Counted from the stretch's first letter, positions 10,508-21,990 are shown. The stretch: 64,000 bases of DNA from Heloderma charlesbogerti (GCA_026122225.1 JANEZZ010002061.1:1364001-1428000); one strand, 5' to 3'. Made by a program: numbers and translations. Notes: a model not told the origin generated them from the letters alone.

Positions 10508-10680
10508 CAGGGGCTGTGGCTCAGGGGTAGAGCAAATGCTTTGCACACAGAAGGTCCCAGGTTCGATCCCCGACATCTCCTGGTAGGATTGGAAAAGCTC
10601 CTGCCTGAAACCCTGGAGAGCCGCAGCCAGTCAGTGTCAACAATACTGGGCTAGATGGACCCAAGGTAGCTTCCTATGTT
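10508..10680 (+). mobile_element. tRNA-derived SINE with CR1-like tail, copy 2
   Basis: Head TGGCTCAGGGGTAGAGCAAATGC with B box GGTTCGATCCC, tail GGGCTAGATGGACCC..AGCTTCCTATGTTA. Same family as 10069-10258. Confidence 0.85.
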
Positions 10681-10683
10681 ACG

Positions 10684-11021
10684 TAGGGTGGCCAGGGGTC
10701 CTCTTTTATAAAGGACAGTCCTTTACTTGAAGGCATCCTCTCTCTGAAGGACTGTCCTCTCCCATTCCTGCTTAAAGATAAACCATAAGAACTGGTGCCC
10801 ATCAGCAGTGAGCCTCTGAACAGCAGACTGAACAGGCAGGCACACAGCTCACCTGCTCAGTCTTCCTCACTATGGTGAGATGTATTGTATTTCTATTTTA
10901 ATTACAATTATTTCTACATCTATACATATAAAGCAGCATATACAAACATTATGCAGATCACTGTCTTCTTTTGTTGCTGATGCATTTCCTCTTTTCTAGC
11001 AATTCATAAATGGACACCCTA
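10684..11021. mobile_element. Possible hAT-type miniature element
   Basis: Ends TAGGGTGGCCAGGGGTCC and (reversed) TAGGGTGTCCATTT form an inverted repeat of hAT type. No 8-bp duplication is visible, so the boundaries are uncertain. Confidence 0.4.
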
Positions 11022-11945
11022 ACTCCACCCCTCTCCAGGAATTCATCAAAGGTCCCATATGTCCCCTCTGAGGACTTCTCCCCATCCATCTTCTGCTCTC
11101 ACTCTTCCACTCTTAGTTTGCACACTTCTTAGCTAACAGCAAGGAAAGCAGCAGAGCGGATGCACTAATTAGGGTCAGTTTCCACGTGCCTGTATTCTGC
11201 ACGGTAACATGCGACAAAGATCTAGCCATGAATCCTTAGTGAAAAAAAACAAGCTGGCCATGTGTGTATTCCATTAAACCTCCCCCTCTAAAGTTTGTGG
11301 GCTTAATTCCGAGAAAACTCAAGTCTTCAGGAAGATAACTCACTGTTTCTCATAAATAAGCAACGTTGCTTTTGTGCCAAGGCCTTCAACAGTTTTACCC
11401 CCTCTGCTTGGTCCATTTTTTATTCCTCCAGGATACATTTAACCAGAGAGAGAGAGAGAGAGAAAATCTCAAGGTTTCTGCTGTCAGTCACCTCAAACCA
11501 GGCCTTGTTTAAGAGTCCATTCAAATTATATGCATTCCTGTTACATGACAATCGCTAATGCCTTTCATTTCAGAAAACAGAAAACTGTTCTTTCCCAAGT
11601 TTATCAGAAGGACAGCCAAATGCTGAGGTTATACAGTGAGAACTTGCATGGGGGTGCTATTTTAATCAGTGGGTCTTCTGGGGAGGTAAATTTAGAACTT
11701 GATTAGCACTTGTGCCTCTCTCCCTGCAGGCACACAGATCACCTGGCCACAGTCTTCCCCACTATGGTGACACGTATTGTATTTCTATTTAAATTACAGC
11801 CATTATTCCTAAATTTGCACTTATAAATGTGTGTGTGTGTGTATCTATATCTCTATATCACTGTATCTCTATATTAGCATATATACATTTAATGCAAATC
11901 CATTCCATCTTTGGGGGTAATGCATTTCCTCTTTTCCCCCTCAGT
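10838..11945 (+). repeat. Dispersed direct repeat pair
   Basis: About 10838-11000 and 11727-11945 share a block with GGCACACAG.TCACCTG, ACTATGGTGA, GTATTGTATTTCTATTT and GATGCATTTCCTCTTTT-like sequence, in the same order and orientation. The second copy carries an inserted (GT)n/(TATC)n tract at about 11827-11875. The block between holds a (GA)n run at about 11446-11463 and no supported gene. Confidence 0.55.
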
Positions 11946-11974
11946 GCATTGAACATCTTCGCTAAGCTGTTTGG

Positions 11975-12563
11975 GGCTTTTTAGTTTGGGTGGGGGGAAA
12001 AGACAGCTAAGGGGACAACTGGATAAGAGGCTTATAAAATTATGCATGGTGTGGTCAGATACATTTTCTCCCTCTCATCTAGAACTTGAGTACATTCATC
12101 CAATGAAAGTGATTGACACTAGATGCAGATTAGCCAAAAGAATATATGGCTGCACATAATCTGTTTCTGAGCCAAATTCAAGGTGCTGGTATCTGAAGGA
12201 ACGCCTCTTCTGTGCCAGCCTGACGATGCTCTTAGATCTGGGGTGGGGTATGGCAGGCCCGTTTCATTGTTTCACCGTTAGTGGGGGAGGTGCATCAGGC
12301 AGTGACATGAGACAGACTTCTCTGTGGTGGCACCCTGACTTTGGAATGTCCTCCGCCATGAGGTACACCTGGCATCAACTTTGACATTTCAGCACTGGAC
12401 TAAGACCTACCTGTTTACCGCATTTATGTGTCTTTTATGATATTTTGATACTCATTGTGTTTTATTATTGTCGTTTTAGCATTATTGTTACCCACCCTGG
12501 GTTTTTTATGGAGGGTGGGAAAAAATGGAATGAAATAAACGATTACAATAAATCAATAAATAC
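11975..12563 (+). mobile_element. LINE fragments: CR1-like piece followed by diverged L2-like 3' end
   Basis: 11975-12150 contains the CR1-like stretch with AAAATTATGCATGGTGTGG. 12170-12563 resembles the C-terminal end and 3'UTR of an L2-like element (AGCCAAATTCAAGGTGCTGG, then CTGTTTACCGCATTTATG, ending in AATAAA-rich units) but is far more diverged than the copies at 4522 and 34212. Confidence 0.55.
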
Positions 12564-12565
12564 AT

Positions 12566-12896
12566 AGTCATAGAATCACAGAATAGTAGGGTTGGAAGGG
12601 CCATCGAGTCCAACCCCCTGCTCAATGCAAGAATTCAAGTCAAAGCCTCCCTGACAGATGGCTGTCCAGCCTCATCTTGAACGCCTCCAGTGTGGGAGAG
12701 CCCACCACCTCCCTAGGTCATTGGTTCCATTGTCGTATTGCTCTAACAGTCAGGAGGTTTTTCCCGATGTTCAGCTGGAATCTGGCTTCCTGTCACTTGA
12801 GCCCATTCTTCCGTGTCCTGCACTCTGGGATGAAGGCATAGAATTTGCTCCCACAGACCAAGGGAATGTTGCGCCTGCTGTCCTGGTGCTCACTGT
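12566..12896 (-). mobile_element. CR1 LINE 3' end
   Basis: Begins with the reversed CR1 terminal octamers (CATAGAATCACAGAAT), then GGTTGGAAGGGCCATCGAGTCCAACC-type sequence and the reversed C-terminal coding region. Interrupted on the right by a hAT element at 12897. Confidence 0.85.
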
Positions 12897-13319
12897 TAGG
12901 GATGTACAGATGGTGTAAAATCCATTACATCTGTGTTTTGCGGATTGCCAGGAGCCTCTTGTTCTATCGTCCACCCATGGACAGAATTGGATTTCTGTTG
13001 TTTCTGAATTTGTGCAAATTCACATTTGTGCAAATGCACAGTTGTGCAAATCCCCACATGCAAAAATGCGCAAGTCCCCCCACAATGTGCATTTTCATGC
13101 TTTAGCCTATGGAGAAAATGTGCGCTTTGGGGCGGGTTTTATTTATTTTGCATATTTTTCTATGATGAAATTAGCGCAAAATCCAGGAAAGTTAGAAAAC
13201 TGGTTTGCACATCCATGGAATCTGCCTGACAGGGGGAAAGCTGGTCCGCTATGGAATCCATGAGTCGGGTTCATGAAAAGCCAAACTCATTTGGTTCCGT
13301 TGTGGATTTGACACCCCTA
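12897..13319. mobile_element. hAT-type non-autonomous element, 8-bp TSD
   Basis: 423 bp; ends TAGGGATGTACAGATGG and (reversed) TAGGGGTGTCAAATCC. The flanks are CTCACTGT (12889-12896) and CTCACTGC (13320-13327), 7 of 8 identical. Same family, opposite orientation, as 15842-16203. No transposase. Confidence 0.8.
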
Positions 13320-13498
13320 CTCACTGCTGATGGGCTTCTTCAAGGCCCCTGCTGCTCTCCCTTCTTCTGATGGCTTTTTATCTTTAAGCTGGATTTTGAC
13401 ATCCCTTTGAATAGAGGACTATCCTCTGTAAAATAGGATACATGGCTGCTCTGAGCTTTAATCTAGTAGTGCTCTTTTGAGCATGTTTTCAGAACATC

Positions 13499-13606
13499 CT
13501 TTGCCAACCTGGTGCCCTCCACATGTGTTGGACTGCAGCTTCCAGCACTCCCAGCCACTGGGAATGTGCAGTCCGACGCATCTGGAGGGAACCAGGTTGG
13601 GGAAGG
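13499..13606. repeat. Foldback repeat FB1, copy 4
   Basis: Arms CCTGGTGCCCTCCACATG and CATCTGGAGGGAACCAGGTT. Confidence 0.8.
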
Positions 13607-13748
13607 ATGTTTGAGAAGATGCTCTTTCTGCATCTTGAACCTACTGGAGAAGGATATAAGGAACAGGCTTAGGATCAAGAAGATATTAGTGATTAAAAAG
13701 TATGAATAAACCTCTGAATAGCATACTATCGTGTCATGCCGTTGCGTG

Positions 13749-13990
13749 TTATTTATTTATTATTACATTTACAGCCTGCCTGTTTTTTCCTCTTGCAAGG
13801 AACCCAAGGCGGCATACATGGTCCTCTTCCTCTCCACTGTATCCTCACAACAACCCTGTGAAGTAGCCTAGGCTGAGAGTCAGTGATTGGCCCAAAGTCA
13901 CCCAGTGAGTTTCATGGCCAAGTGGGGACTAGAATCCAGGTCTACTGAGTCCCAGTCCAGCCTTCTAACCACTACACCACACTGGCTGTC
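13749..13990 (-). mobile_element. CORE-like SINE with L2-type tail
   Basis: On the minus strand: head AGCCAGTGTGGTGTAGTGG, then a core with TGGGTGACTTTGGGCCAATC resembling the MIR/CORE-SINE core, and an end in AAATGTAATAATAAATAAAT units like L2 tails. This type is very common in squamates. Confidence 0.8.
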
Positions 13991-14012
13991 TAAGAAAAGT
14001 AGAGAAATGGAT

Positions 14013-14218
14013 ATAGGAACATAGGAAGTGGCCTTGTACCAGGTCAGACTGTTTGCCCATCTAGCCTAGTACTGTGTATTGTGACTGGCAACGTGTCTCC
14101 AACAGAGGACTTCTCCATCTCTTGGTTCCTGAGCCTTCTACCCGGAGATGCCAGGGACTATATCTGGGACTTTCTGCATACAGGCATGTGCTTTACCACT
14201 GAACTATGCTCCCTCCCC
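14013..14218 (-). mobile_element. tRNA-derived SINE with CR1-like tail, copy 3
   Basis: Reversed copy of the 10069 family: tail AACATAGGAAGTGGCC at the left, head with AGTTCAGTGGTAAAGCAC at the right. More diverged than copies 1 and 2. Confidence 0.75.
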
Positions 14219-14289
14219 AGCGGAGGACAACAGACACTAATGGTTTTTCAGGCACGTAGAACCCAACTTGCTGCTACCTGCACGGTTTT

Positions 14290-15178
14290 GCTTGTCAAAG
14301 TGTGCACAAGAAAACTAAAGCTCTCCATGAAAGGAAAAAATCCCAACTTCACATATGCACTGATGGGATTCAAGCTAGCAGTGACTGACCAAGAAAGAGA
14401 TCTTGGGTTTGTGGTAGGCAGTTCGAGGAAAATGTCAACCCAGTGTGTGGCTGCTGTGAAAAAGCCAAAATCCACGTTAGGCATCATTAGAAAAGGAATC
14501 AAAAATAAAACTGCCACGATCATCCTGCCCTTACACAAATCTATGGTTTGACCACACTTGGAATACTGTGTACAGTTCTGGTCACCACACCTATAAAAGG
14601 ATATTGTAGAGTTGGAAACAGTGCAGAAAAGGGCAACTAAAATGATTAAGGGGCTGGAGTAACTCCCCCATGAGGAAATGTTCATGGGGGAGTTTAGCTT
14701 AGAAAAGAGGCGAGTAGGGAGAGACATGCTAGAGGTGTACAAAATTATGCATGGTGTGGAGAAAGTGGATAGGGAGACATTTTTCTCCCTCTCTCATAAT
14801 ATTAGAACCCAGGGTCATCCCATGAAGCTAAATGTTGGAAGACTCAGGACAGATAAAATGAAGTACTCCTTCACACAGCGCATACCTAAACAGGATGTAG
14901 TGATGGCCACCAACTTGGATGGTTTCGAAAGGGGATTAGACAAATTCATGGAGAATAAGGCTATCAATGGCTACTAATCATGATGGCTGTATATTACCTC
15001 CAGTATCAGAGGCCTCTGTCTACCAATTGCTGAGGAACACGGGCAGGAGGGTGCTGATGCACTCATGTCCTGCTTGTGGACTTCCGGTAGGCAGCTGGTT
15101 GGCCACTGCGTGAACAGAAAGCTGGACTAGATGGACCCTTGGTCTGATTCAGCACGGTTCTTATGTTCTCAAAGCTGT
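14290..15178 (+). pseudogene. CR1-like LINE: RT C-terminal region and 3'UTR
   Basis: Translates to a CR1-type C-terminus: RDLGFVVGSSRKMSTQC, AVKKPKSTLGIIRKGIKN, then after a stop PHLEYCVQFWSPHL and FSLEKRRVGRDMLEVYKIMH. The 3'UTR ends CTGGACTAGATGGACCCTTG..TTCTTATGTTCT, the tail shared with the tRNA-SINEs. Stops and frame changes show decay. The related copy at 20667-21165 has the same end. Confidence 0.75.
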
Positions 15179-15764
15179 CTTGAATTCTGAAGGACTGGAT
15201 GGATCCAGTGGACCAGGTACTACTTGTATGCCCCCATCTATGCTGCCATTTCCTTTTCCTGTGCTACATTGAGTAGTTACTGACCTTAATTATGTTATTG
15301 TTGTTTGCACTGTATACTACTCTATGGTTGCTTCCTGCGCTGGAAATTCAAGAGACTTGAACAGTTTAAACACAAGGCTGATGCATGTATACTGGCACAT
15401 TCACACTGTTGTTGAGAACAAAATGCACTTAGGCCGTACACTGATTGCGGGTTTGTTTTGCTGCCTCTGCTGGGCCATGATTCGAGACCTGCAGCAGGGT
15501 AGACAGGCAGAAGAGTCACTCCATCTAGAAGAGAAAGTGGCCACTTAACTGGATATGGGATTGGATCTGCTCATTTGGTATAAACAAGCTGGCTCTCAAA
15601 GACTATCTTGCTCAAACATACATGGCCATACAAGTGTATTTGGCGACATGCGTCTGCAAAATATTTATACCAAAATAGAAGCATGTTTGCAAAATGAGTA
15701 AGCAAGGAAGCCAAGTCACCTGCCCCAAGAGTCGGTCATGCAATTTAGTCTGAGATGTATTCGA
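15179..15764. other. No gene or recognised repeat
   Basis: I see no supported feature here. Confidence 0.4.
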
Positions 15765-16335
15765 GATGGAGTGGTGGCTCAGCGCAAGAGCACCTGCTTT
15801 GCATGCAAATGCTCCCAGGTTCAGTCCCTGGCATTTGCAGACAGGAATGTCACAGAAATCCACAATGGAATCAAATTAGTTCAGATTTCTATGACTCCGA
15901 CCGATGGATTCCGCAGACTTGTGGACTGTTTTTTGTTACTTTCCGGAATTTTAAGCAAATGTAGTCATAGAAAAATACATAAAATAAAAAAACACTGGCC
16001 AAAAATGCAAATTTCTCCCATAGGCTAGAGCATGAAAATGCTCGGGGTGGGGGGGATTTGCACATTTTCACAAGTGTGAATTTGCACAAATTCAGGAAAT
16101 TGAAAAAATCCTGATCCGTCAATGAGCGGATGATGGAACAAAAGGCACCTGACAATCCATGTAATGCAGACGGAATGGATTTTACAAAATCTGTACATCC
16201 TGACTTGCAGGTACAGCTGGGAAAAAGGACTCTTGTCTGAAACTCTGGAGAGCTGCTGCCAATCAGTGTAAACAACACTGAGCTAGGTGGACCAACAGTC
16301 TGACCCAGTCTGAAGCAGCTTCCTATGTTCCTATC
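15765..16335 (+). mobile_element. tRNA-derived SINE copy 4, split by a hAT element
   Basis: The head (GTGGCTCAGCGCAAGAGCAC, B box GGTTCAGTCCC) is at 15768-15841 and the rest of the SINE, ending CAGCTTCCTATGTTCC, at 16204-16335. The insertion is the hAT-type element at 15842-16203. Confidence 0.8.
15842..16203. mobile_element. hAT-type non-autonomous element inside a SINE
   Basis: 362 bp, an inverted relative of 12897-13319: its left part matches the reverse of that copy's right part (AATCCACAA.GGAA.CAAAT) and its right end reads, reversed, GGATGTACAGATTTTG. The duplicated SINE octamer is TTTGCAGA (15834-15841) and CTTGCAGG (16204-16211), 6 of 8 identical. Confidence 0.75.
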
Positions 16336-16980
16336 TACACTATTACCCCTTGATCCAAATATCTTTTGCCAGGAGTTCTTGTGTAGCTATGGAACTTTGA
16401 CACTTGCAAGGGCTTCTCCATTCATTCCAAGGGGGAAGGGTAGCTCTGTGTACCCATGAAAGGTTCATGGGGGTACGCTTTCCTCTCCATCAGAGTGAGG
16501 AGCAAAGGCTGCTTACACAGGAGCTTCACACAGGGACCAAAGTATATGTGAGACTCTGGATCAAGGCATATTATATCATTGAGTTTTATAGGCATACCTC
16601 CCTGGTGCTAGCTTTAAAGCGTTTGACTAATACTAGAATGCACAGCAATAGATATTCTGGGTTGCCCTTTACCTTTGCAGCAAAAGACATCACACTCCAC
16701 TTCCTTCCCACATTTAATTAAGATATACTTCAGTGCTTTTATTAGGGTTGACTGTTCAGGTGTTCCTAAAGGAGGAATTGCCATTCAAGAGTTCAGCTCA
16801 TCAATGCTATTGATTTAACACACGGCCAACAAATGAGCCCACAAGGTGGATAAGGAAAACAATCGCCAACAAGTTGCTGTCTTCGATAATGAAACCATCA
16901 AATAGCAATATGAGATGTAAGCCCCACATAAATCCAGTGTACACCCTTCAACACTCTTTAAATACGTTAGGAAATCATAC
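16336..16980. other. No gene or recognised repeat
   Basis: I see no supported feature here. Confidence 0.4.
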
Positions 16981-16987
16981 ACTCCAT

Positions 16988-17325
16988 TTTTAAAAAAGGT
17001 AAAGGTAAAGGTGTCCCCAACCAGTCATGTCCAACTCTAGGGTGTGGTGCTCATCTCCATTTCTAAGCTGAAGAGCCAGCGCTGTCCGAAGACGCTTCTG
17101 TGGTCATGAGGCTGGCATGACTGAACACTGAGGTGCACAGAACGCTGTTACCTTTCCCGCCTAAGCGGTACCTATTTATCTACCTGCAATTTCTTGCTTT
17201 CGAACTGCTAGGTTGGCAGAAGCTGGGACTGAAGACGGGAGCTTACTCCATCACGCAGCACTCGGGTCTCGAACTGCTGTCCTGCCGACCTTCCGGTCTG
17301 CAGTTCAGCATCTTAACCACTGAGA
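16988..17325 (-). mobile_element. Sauria-type SINE with BovB-like tail, monomeric copy
   Basis: 338 bp flanked by ACTCCAT at 16981-16987 and 17326-17332. On the minus strand the head reads CTCAGTGGTTAAGATGC with B box GTTCGAGACCCGAG; the end reads GAGTTGGACATGACTGGTTG then ACCTTTACCTTTACC. The tail resembles the BovB 3' end (GAGTCGGACACGACTG). Confidence 0.85.
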
Positions 17326-17332
17326 ACTCCAT

Positions 17333-17981
17333 AATCCTGCTTTGTAGTTTAGTAGTCAAACAGTTAAATCAAAAAAGGGTTTTCTTTTTTAACCACCTCC
17401 AAAGTACTGTGAATTTAGTATTTCATTTGGGCTGAAATAGGTTCTGCACACCTGTTGTAAATCCCATCTAAGGGAGGCTTCACCAGATGACAACAGGCTT
17501 CAACATCATGAACCCATGTGATCCAAGAGAGGAGCACCTTGTAGAAGTGCACATGTGAAGCACATTACTAGGAACATGCTTAAGAAGCACGCCGTCCAGT
17601 AGCATCATTAACCTCTGACATGTTACTAGAAGGAAAGTTTACCCACGCGCACTTCTGATGGGAAATATGGAATTGTTGTGTTCGGTCACCTGCCTTGCCA
17701 TCAAACCTCTTGCCAACAGATCTCAGAACTTTCAAAATCCACAGACTGAACCAAAGGAACGTTTGCCATAACAACAAAAAAGGGATCATTCGTAATTACT
17801 TGATCAGATTGTTACATGTTCCACAGCTCCTGACAGCCTTCTTTGCCCTCTTTCTGCCAAGTACCAATATCTTTTGTGCCATGATTTAGGTTTCAAACCT
17901 GGGCTCGCTTGAAACTTGATAATCCCCTTTTAGTTAGGGCACCCAAGGGAGCCCATAATTAAGCAACATTTAAAGAAGACA
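17333..17981. other. No gene or recognised repeat
   Basis: I see no supported feature here. Confidence 0.4.
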
Positions 17982-17989
17982 GCATAAGA

Positions 17990-18766
17990 CAGGGGTCCCC
18001 AACATGGCGCCTGTGGGCATGTCCTATAGCGCCCATGAAGGGGTCCCCAATGTGGAGCCGGTGGGCACCCACAAAACTCCCCCCCCATCTTTTAAATACA
18101 TCTACATGGTTTTGTATATATCCATAGCAATGAATGCGTATGAATGAATACAACTTTCTAGCAATTATACACAGGCTTCAACAAAAGCCAACCAAATAGT
18201 AAAATAAGTATCCATTTGAAGGTGGCATTTATATGCCACCCATCCAAATGTTGAAAGCACTGTTTCTCAATCCATTGCATAATAGGAGGTGAGTGTTTAT
18301 CCTTCCGAAGTTGTCATATAAGTCTTTTAGCCCTCAAAAGGGCATGAAGAATCCGTTTAAGCTTACCATTTTTTAATTTCCTTGAAGCAGGTAAATATTC
18401 TAAAAGAGCGTGTACATCAGTGAATACTAAAGGCTGTTCCAGTACAAAATTTAACTGTGTAATAACCTCCTCCCAAAAAGAAGCCACTACTGGACACTTC
18501 CAAAACATATGTTTAAAAGAAGCATTAGCTGTATTGCACCGCCAGCAATTAGCCAAATTAGACAATCCCTTACTAAAGAGACCTTGCGGTGTCCAATAGA
18601 GATGAAACAAAAGTTTTTGCTGAATAAGACACAGCCTAAGATCTATAGACGCGACAGGTAGATGCCAAAGTGGCGATCCCCTGATTAAGCATTTTGTGGT
18701 GGTGCCCACAGCACTTTCTCAAATTCCCAAATGTGCCCATGGGTCCAAAAAGGTTGGGGACCCCTG
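17990..18766. mobile_element. hAT element with CAGGGGTCCCCAAC ends, containing an L1 fragment
   Basis: 777 bp with perfect 14-bp inverted ends CAGGGGTCCCCAAC, flanked by GCATAAGA (17982-17989) and GTATAAGA (18767-18774). The middle (about 18170-18690) is an inserted L1-like fragment, so the hAT part itself is only about 250 bp. A weaker relative is at 28282-28721. Confidence 0.85.
18170..18700 (-). pseudogene. L1-like LINE C-terminal fragment
   Basis: The minus strand translates to LNLANCWRCN..ASFKHMFWKCPVVASFWEEV, the zinc-knuckle-like C-terminus of L1 ORF2, followed by its distal end. Closely related to the end of the L1-like element at 32276-36995 (MFWKCPIVASFWEEA). Confidence 0.8.
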
Positions 18767-18925
18767 GTATAAGATACTCTGCTCTATGGTAAGATACCAA
18801 TGCTAAAGTAAAGGAAAATTAAGACACTCCCCCAAATGCTATGGACACAATCCAGTTACAGTTAAGCAATTTTAAGGTAACACTACAAAAATCCTATCCT
18901 TTGCACTCTCACAGACCTTAGGGGC

Positions 18926-19063
18926 CAGCCTTCCCCAACCATAACCTCCTCCAGATGTGTTGAGCAACAACTTCCATAGTCCCCAGCCAGCACCACCTAG
19001 CTAGCTAAGTTGATGGGCATTGTAGTCAAACACATCCGGAAGGCACCTGGTAGGATAAGGCTG
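18926..19063. repeat. Foldback repeat FB1, copy 5
   Basis: Arms with CCTCCAGATGTGTTG and CACATCCGGAAGG; diverged. Confidence 0.75.
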
Positions 19064-19331
19064 TTTACTGCTGAAAGTGGGGTGGGGGGATATAATTGCT
19101 GACCCCAAAGGAGGAGCAGGTTTCTCAAAAGGAAAGACGTCCCTTCATAGTATACTGCGTCCCAAGCCTTTAACACCTGCAAAGACCATCACGAGCACTG
19201 TGTGTTCAACCTTCCAGTACAATTAAAAATAGAGAGAGGGAGTGTTGATTAAAGATTAAGGACTTTATGATGGCATACGCTTTTGTAGATTAGAATCCAC
19301 TTCAGATGCATGAAGTGTTATACTCCGTTGG

Positions 19332-19362
19332 CGCACACGCACGCACGCACACACACACACAC
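19332..19362 (+). repeat. CA/CG-rich dinucleotide microsatellite
   Basis: Run of CACG and CA units. Confidence 0.85.
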
Positions 19363-19589
19363 GGGAAGTGGAAGGATGCAAGCAGTGAGGTCGGGTGGTA
19401 ACACAATGCAAAAAATACGGTCTGTGACAATTACGTTAAAAGCTTACATGTAAGCAAAGTAGGTTACTTTGCAATAGCGCTGCTCACATTTAAGCTTTGA
19501 ATGTAATAGTCACATAGTGTATTTTTTTAAAATTGCATTGCATTTCCATTCAACCTCACTGTTTACATTTTGTTTCTCCATAGTAGGGC

Positions 19590-19698
19590 TAGGCAGCCTG
19601 GTGCCTTCCAGACATTTTGGCCTACAACTCCCAGAATCCCTGACCATTGGCCATGCGGACTGGGGCGTATGGGAGTCATAGAAAGCCACCAGGTTGCC
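19590..19698. repeat. Foldback repeat FB1, copy 6
   Basis: Contains TTTTGGCCTACAACTCCCAG with a degraded right arm. Confidence 0.7.
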
Positions 19699-19835
19699 TC
19701 CCCATGGTCGATCCTCTTGCTTACACATACCCGTCAATTGAGAACACTTTGCACCTGTGAGGAGGTGGGCTCTATTCCGTGAGTGCTTGTGCCACAATGC
19801 ATTTGTTAGTCTTTAAGGTGGCACATCAAGACTAA

Positions 19836-19953
19836 GGGTGCGATCCTATGCATGTTTAGACAGAAAAAGGTTGTACAACTCCCAACATGCTGGTTGGGGA
19901 ATGCTGGGAGTTGTAGGACTTTTTTCTGTGTAAATATGCATCGGACTGTATCC
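19836..19953. mobile_element. Palindromic miniature element P1, single copy
   Basis: Starts GGGTGCGATCCTATGCATG and ends with the near inverse, bordered by TAA (left) and TTA (right). It carries TGCTGGGAGTTGTAGGACTT. Confidence 0.75.
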
Positions 19954-20230
19954 TTAGTTGTTTTTGTTTCAACAGACAAACAAGGCTCCTCCTCTGGAAA
20001 TTCTTCCAATGGAAGAGAGAGAGAACATTATCATTGCCAACTGAGCTGAGGAGGGTGACGAAGAACAGCTTGACCTGTTCCTGTTCCTTTTAACATCTTG
20101 ACCAGAAGTATAAATAATCAGCAAAGGAAGTTTTTCCAGGACATTTTTCCAGGACAAGAAGGTAAGCATTAACACTTGCAAATGTCTGCAGATCATCCAG
20201 CTGCAGCAAAAAGCACAGGAGCAGAGGATT

Positions 20231-20345
20231 GGACAAAGCTTTATTCTTTATTTTATTTTTATTATTCATACATTTAGGAGTCGCCTTTCAGCCCAGATAG
20301 GCCCCCCCAAGGAGACTTGCAATTAAAGCTTTTACAACTTTTGTA
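20231..20345 (-). mobile_element. LINE 3' tail fragment
   Basis: TTTATTTTATTTTTATTATTC followed by GGAGTCGCCTTTCAGCCC resembles a reversed L2/CR1-type 3' end. Short and diverged. Confidence 0.4.
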
Positions 20346-20579
20346 AAATAAAATAAATTGGCAAGCTTCACACTCTCTTTGTCCAGTACTTATCATAAGA
20401 TGCGCCCCTGTATTTTCCATCAGTTGCAGCCTCTAAATAGTTTGCAGAGACACTCCATATGAAAGTGGTCAGAATGTTAACTTAAATTGTAAAAGGTCTC
20501 CAAGGAACTTCTGTACCTTCCTCATGCTTTTGCCCTTGCCAAGTCCTTAAAGCCAATAAAATTTGATTGGTAATTTCTG

Positions 20580-20621
20580 CCAAAACCGTTATCCTTGTTC
20601 CAATATTTCTGGCCCTGACTG
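20580..20621 (+). mobile_element. Tc1 transposon right-end fragment
   Basis: Matches the right terminus of the Tc1 element at 25271-26920 (ATCCTTGTTCCAATATTTCT..CCCTGACTG) and is followed by the expected TA. Confidence 0.8.
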
Positions 20622-20666
20622 TATATACAAAGTCGAAAGGTGATTTTCTGATGATGCACACATCAA

Positions 20667-21165
20667 AAGGAGGATAAGGGGAGACATGATAGAGGTCTAC
20701 AAAATTATGCATAGTGTGGAGAATGTGGATAGGGAGACATTTTTCTCCCTCTCTCAAAATGCTAGAACCCAATGGGGTCAATGCATGGAACTGATTGGTG
20801 GGAGATTCAGGACAGATAAAAGGAAGGGCTTCTTCACACAGTGCAGAGTTAAACTATGAAACTCACTACCACAGGATGTACTGATGGCCACCAATTTGGA
20901 TGGCTTTAAAAGGGGGTTGGACAATTTCCTGGAGAAGGCTATCAATGGCTACTAGTCTTGATGGCTATGTGCTACGTCCAGTATCAGTGGCAGTGAGCCT
21001 ATGTACACCAGTTGCTGGGGAACATGGGTGGGAGGGTGCTGTTGTGCTCATGCCCTGCTTGTGTGTTTCCCATGAGCAGCTGGTTGGCCACTGTGTGAGC
21101 AGAATGCTGGACTAGATGGACCTCTGGTCTGATCCAGCACAGCTTTTATGTTCTTATATTCTTCT
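20667..21165 (+). pseudogene. CR1-like LINE C-terminal region and 3'UTR, second copy
   Basis: Starts AGGATAAGGGGAGACATGAT and ends GCTGGACTAGATGGACC..TTTTATGTTCTT. Same family as 14290-15178, 5'-truncated, frames broken. Confidence 0.75.
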
Positions 21166-21897
21166 CTCTCTCAGTCTGGCTTAAAATCGTGCATTCCTGT
21201 GACTTCTATGAAGACGGGAAGAAAATTATTCCCAGACATTCAGTTTTAATCAAGAATTAGTTATTAGTCTCCCGGGGAGGTAGCTTGGCTTTCAAGGCAG
21301 ACTTTATACGCACCTCTCTAGAAAGCTCTTGGTGTTCAGCTCTGCTTGTGGAGGCTGAGGGAATAACTGGAAATCTCAGTTTATTAGTTTGCATTTTAAG
21401 CACCAAGTGCATTTTCAATGTTGACTCTCTAGAAGAGGGTTTGTTGTTTTTTACAGCAGTTAAATGTTTCCAGATGTGGGTTCAGGTTCAAACTTTAAAG
21501 GAACACTGCAATCTTTGCGTAAGGGTACAGGGTGGGGGAAGAGATGGACCAGAGATGAAAGCTTTCCATCTTTGAAACAGAGCATACTGAAAAACTGAAA
21601 CTACGTAGGAACTACAAAAGCATGCAGCTTAAAAAAAAATATATGCTCTACATGACTGGAGTGTAAGCCAAGGACTCCACAACACTGAGTTACTTGCAGT
21701 AATTAATCCTACACTGTGCTGCTGCACAGCAAATGGGCTGGCACTGGCATACCTGTGAAAGGAGACACCTTGACCTGTTGCTCCAACACTGTGACCCTCT
21801 GCACTACCTATATGAGGGCAAGTCCTCATAGTCACAGGATGTCCAAAACAACAACATCACCCATATATCCAGAGTAACAAACAAAAGGTATAAAATA
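21166..21897. other. No gene or recognised repeat
   Basis: I see no supported feature here. Confidence 0.4.
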
Positions 21898-21990
21898 GCC
21901 TTCCTCAACCTGGTGCCCTCCATGCTGGCTGGGGGATTCTGGGAGTTGTAGTCCTGTCCAGCACATCCAGAGGGCACCAGGTTGGGGAAG
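21898..21990. repeat. Foldback repeat FB1, copy 7
   Basis: Short copy, CAACCTGGTGCCCTCC to GAGGGCACCAGGTTGGGG. Confidence 0.8.

Noticed and set aside
14081..14551. 156-codon novel gene
   Set aside because: The first part is a reversed SINE and the second part is the CR1-like RT C-terminus; the open frame crosses a repeat junction.
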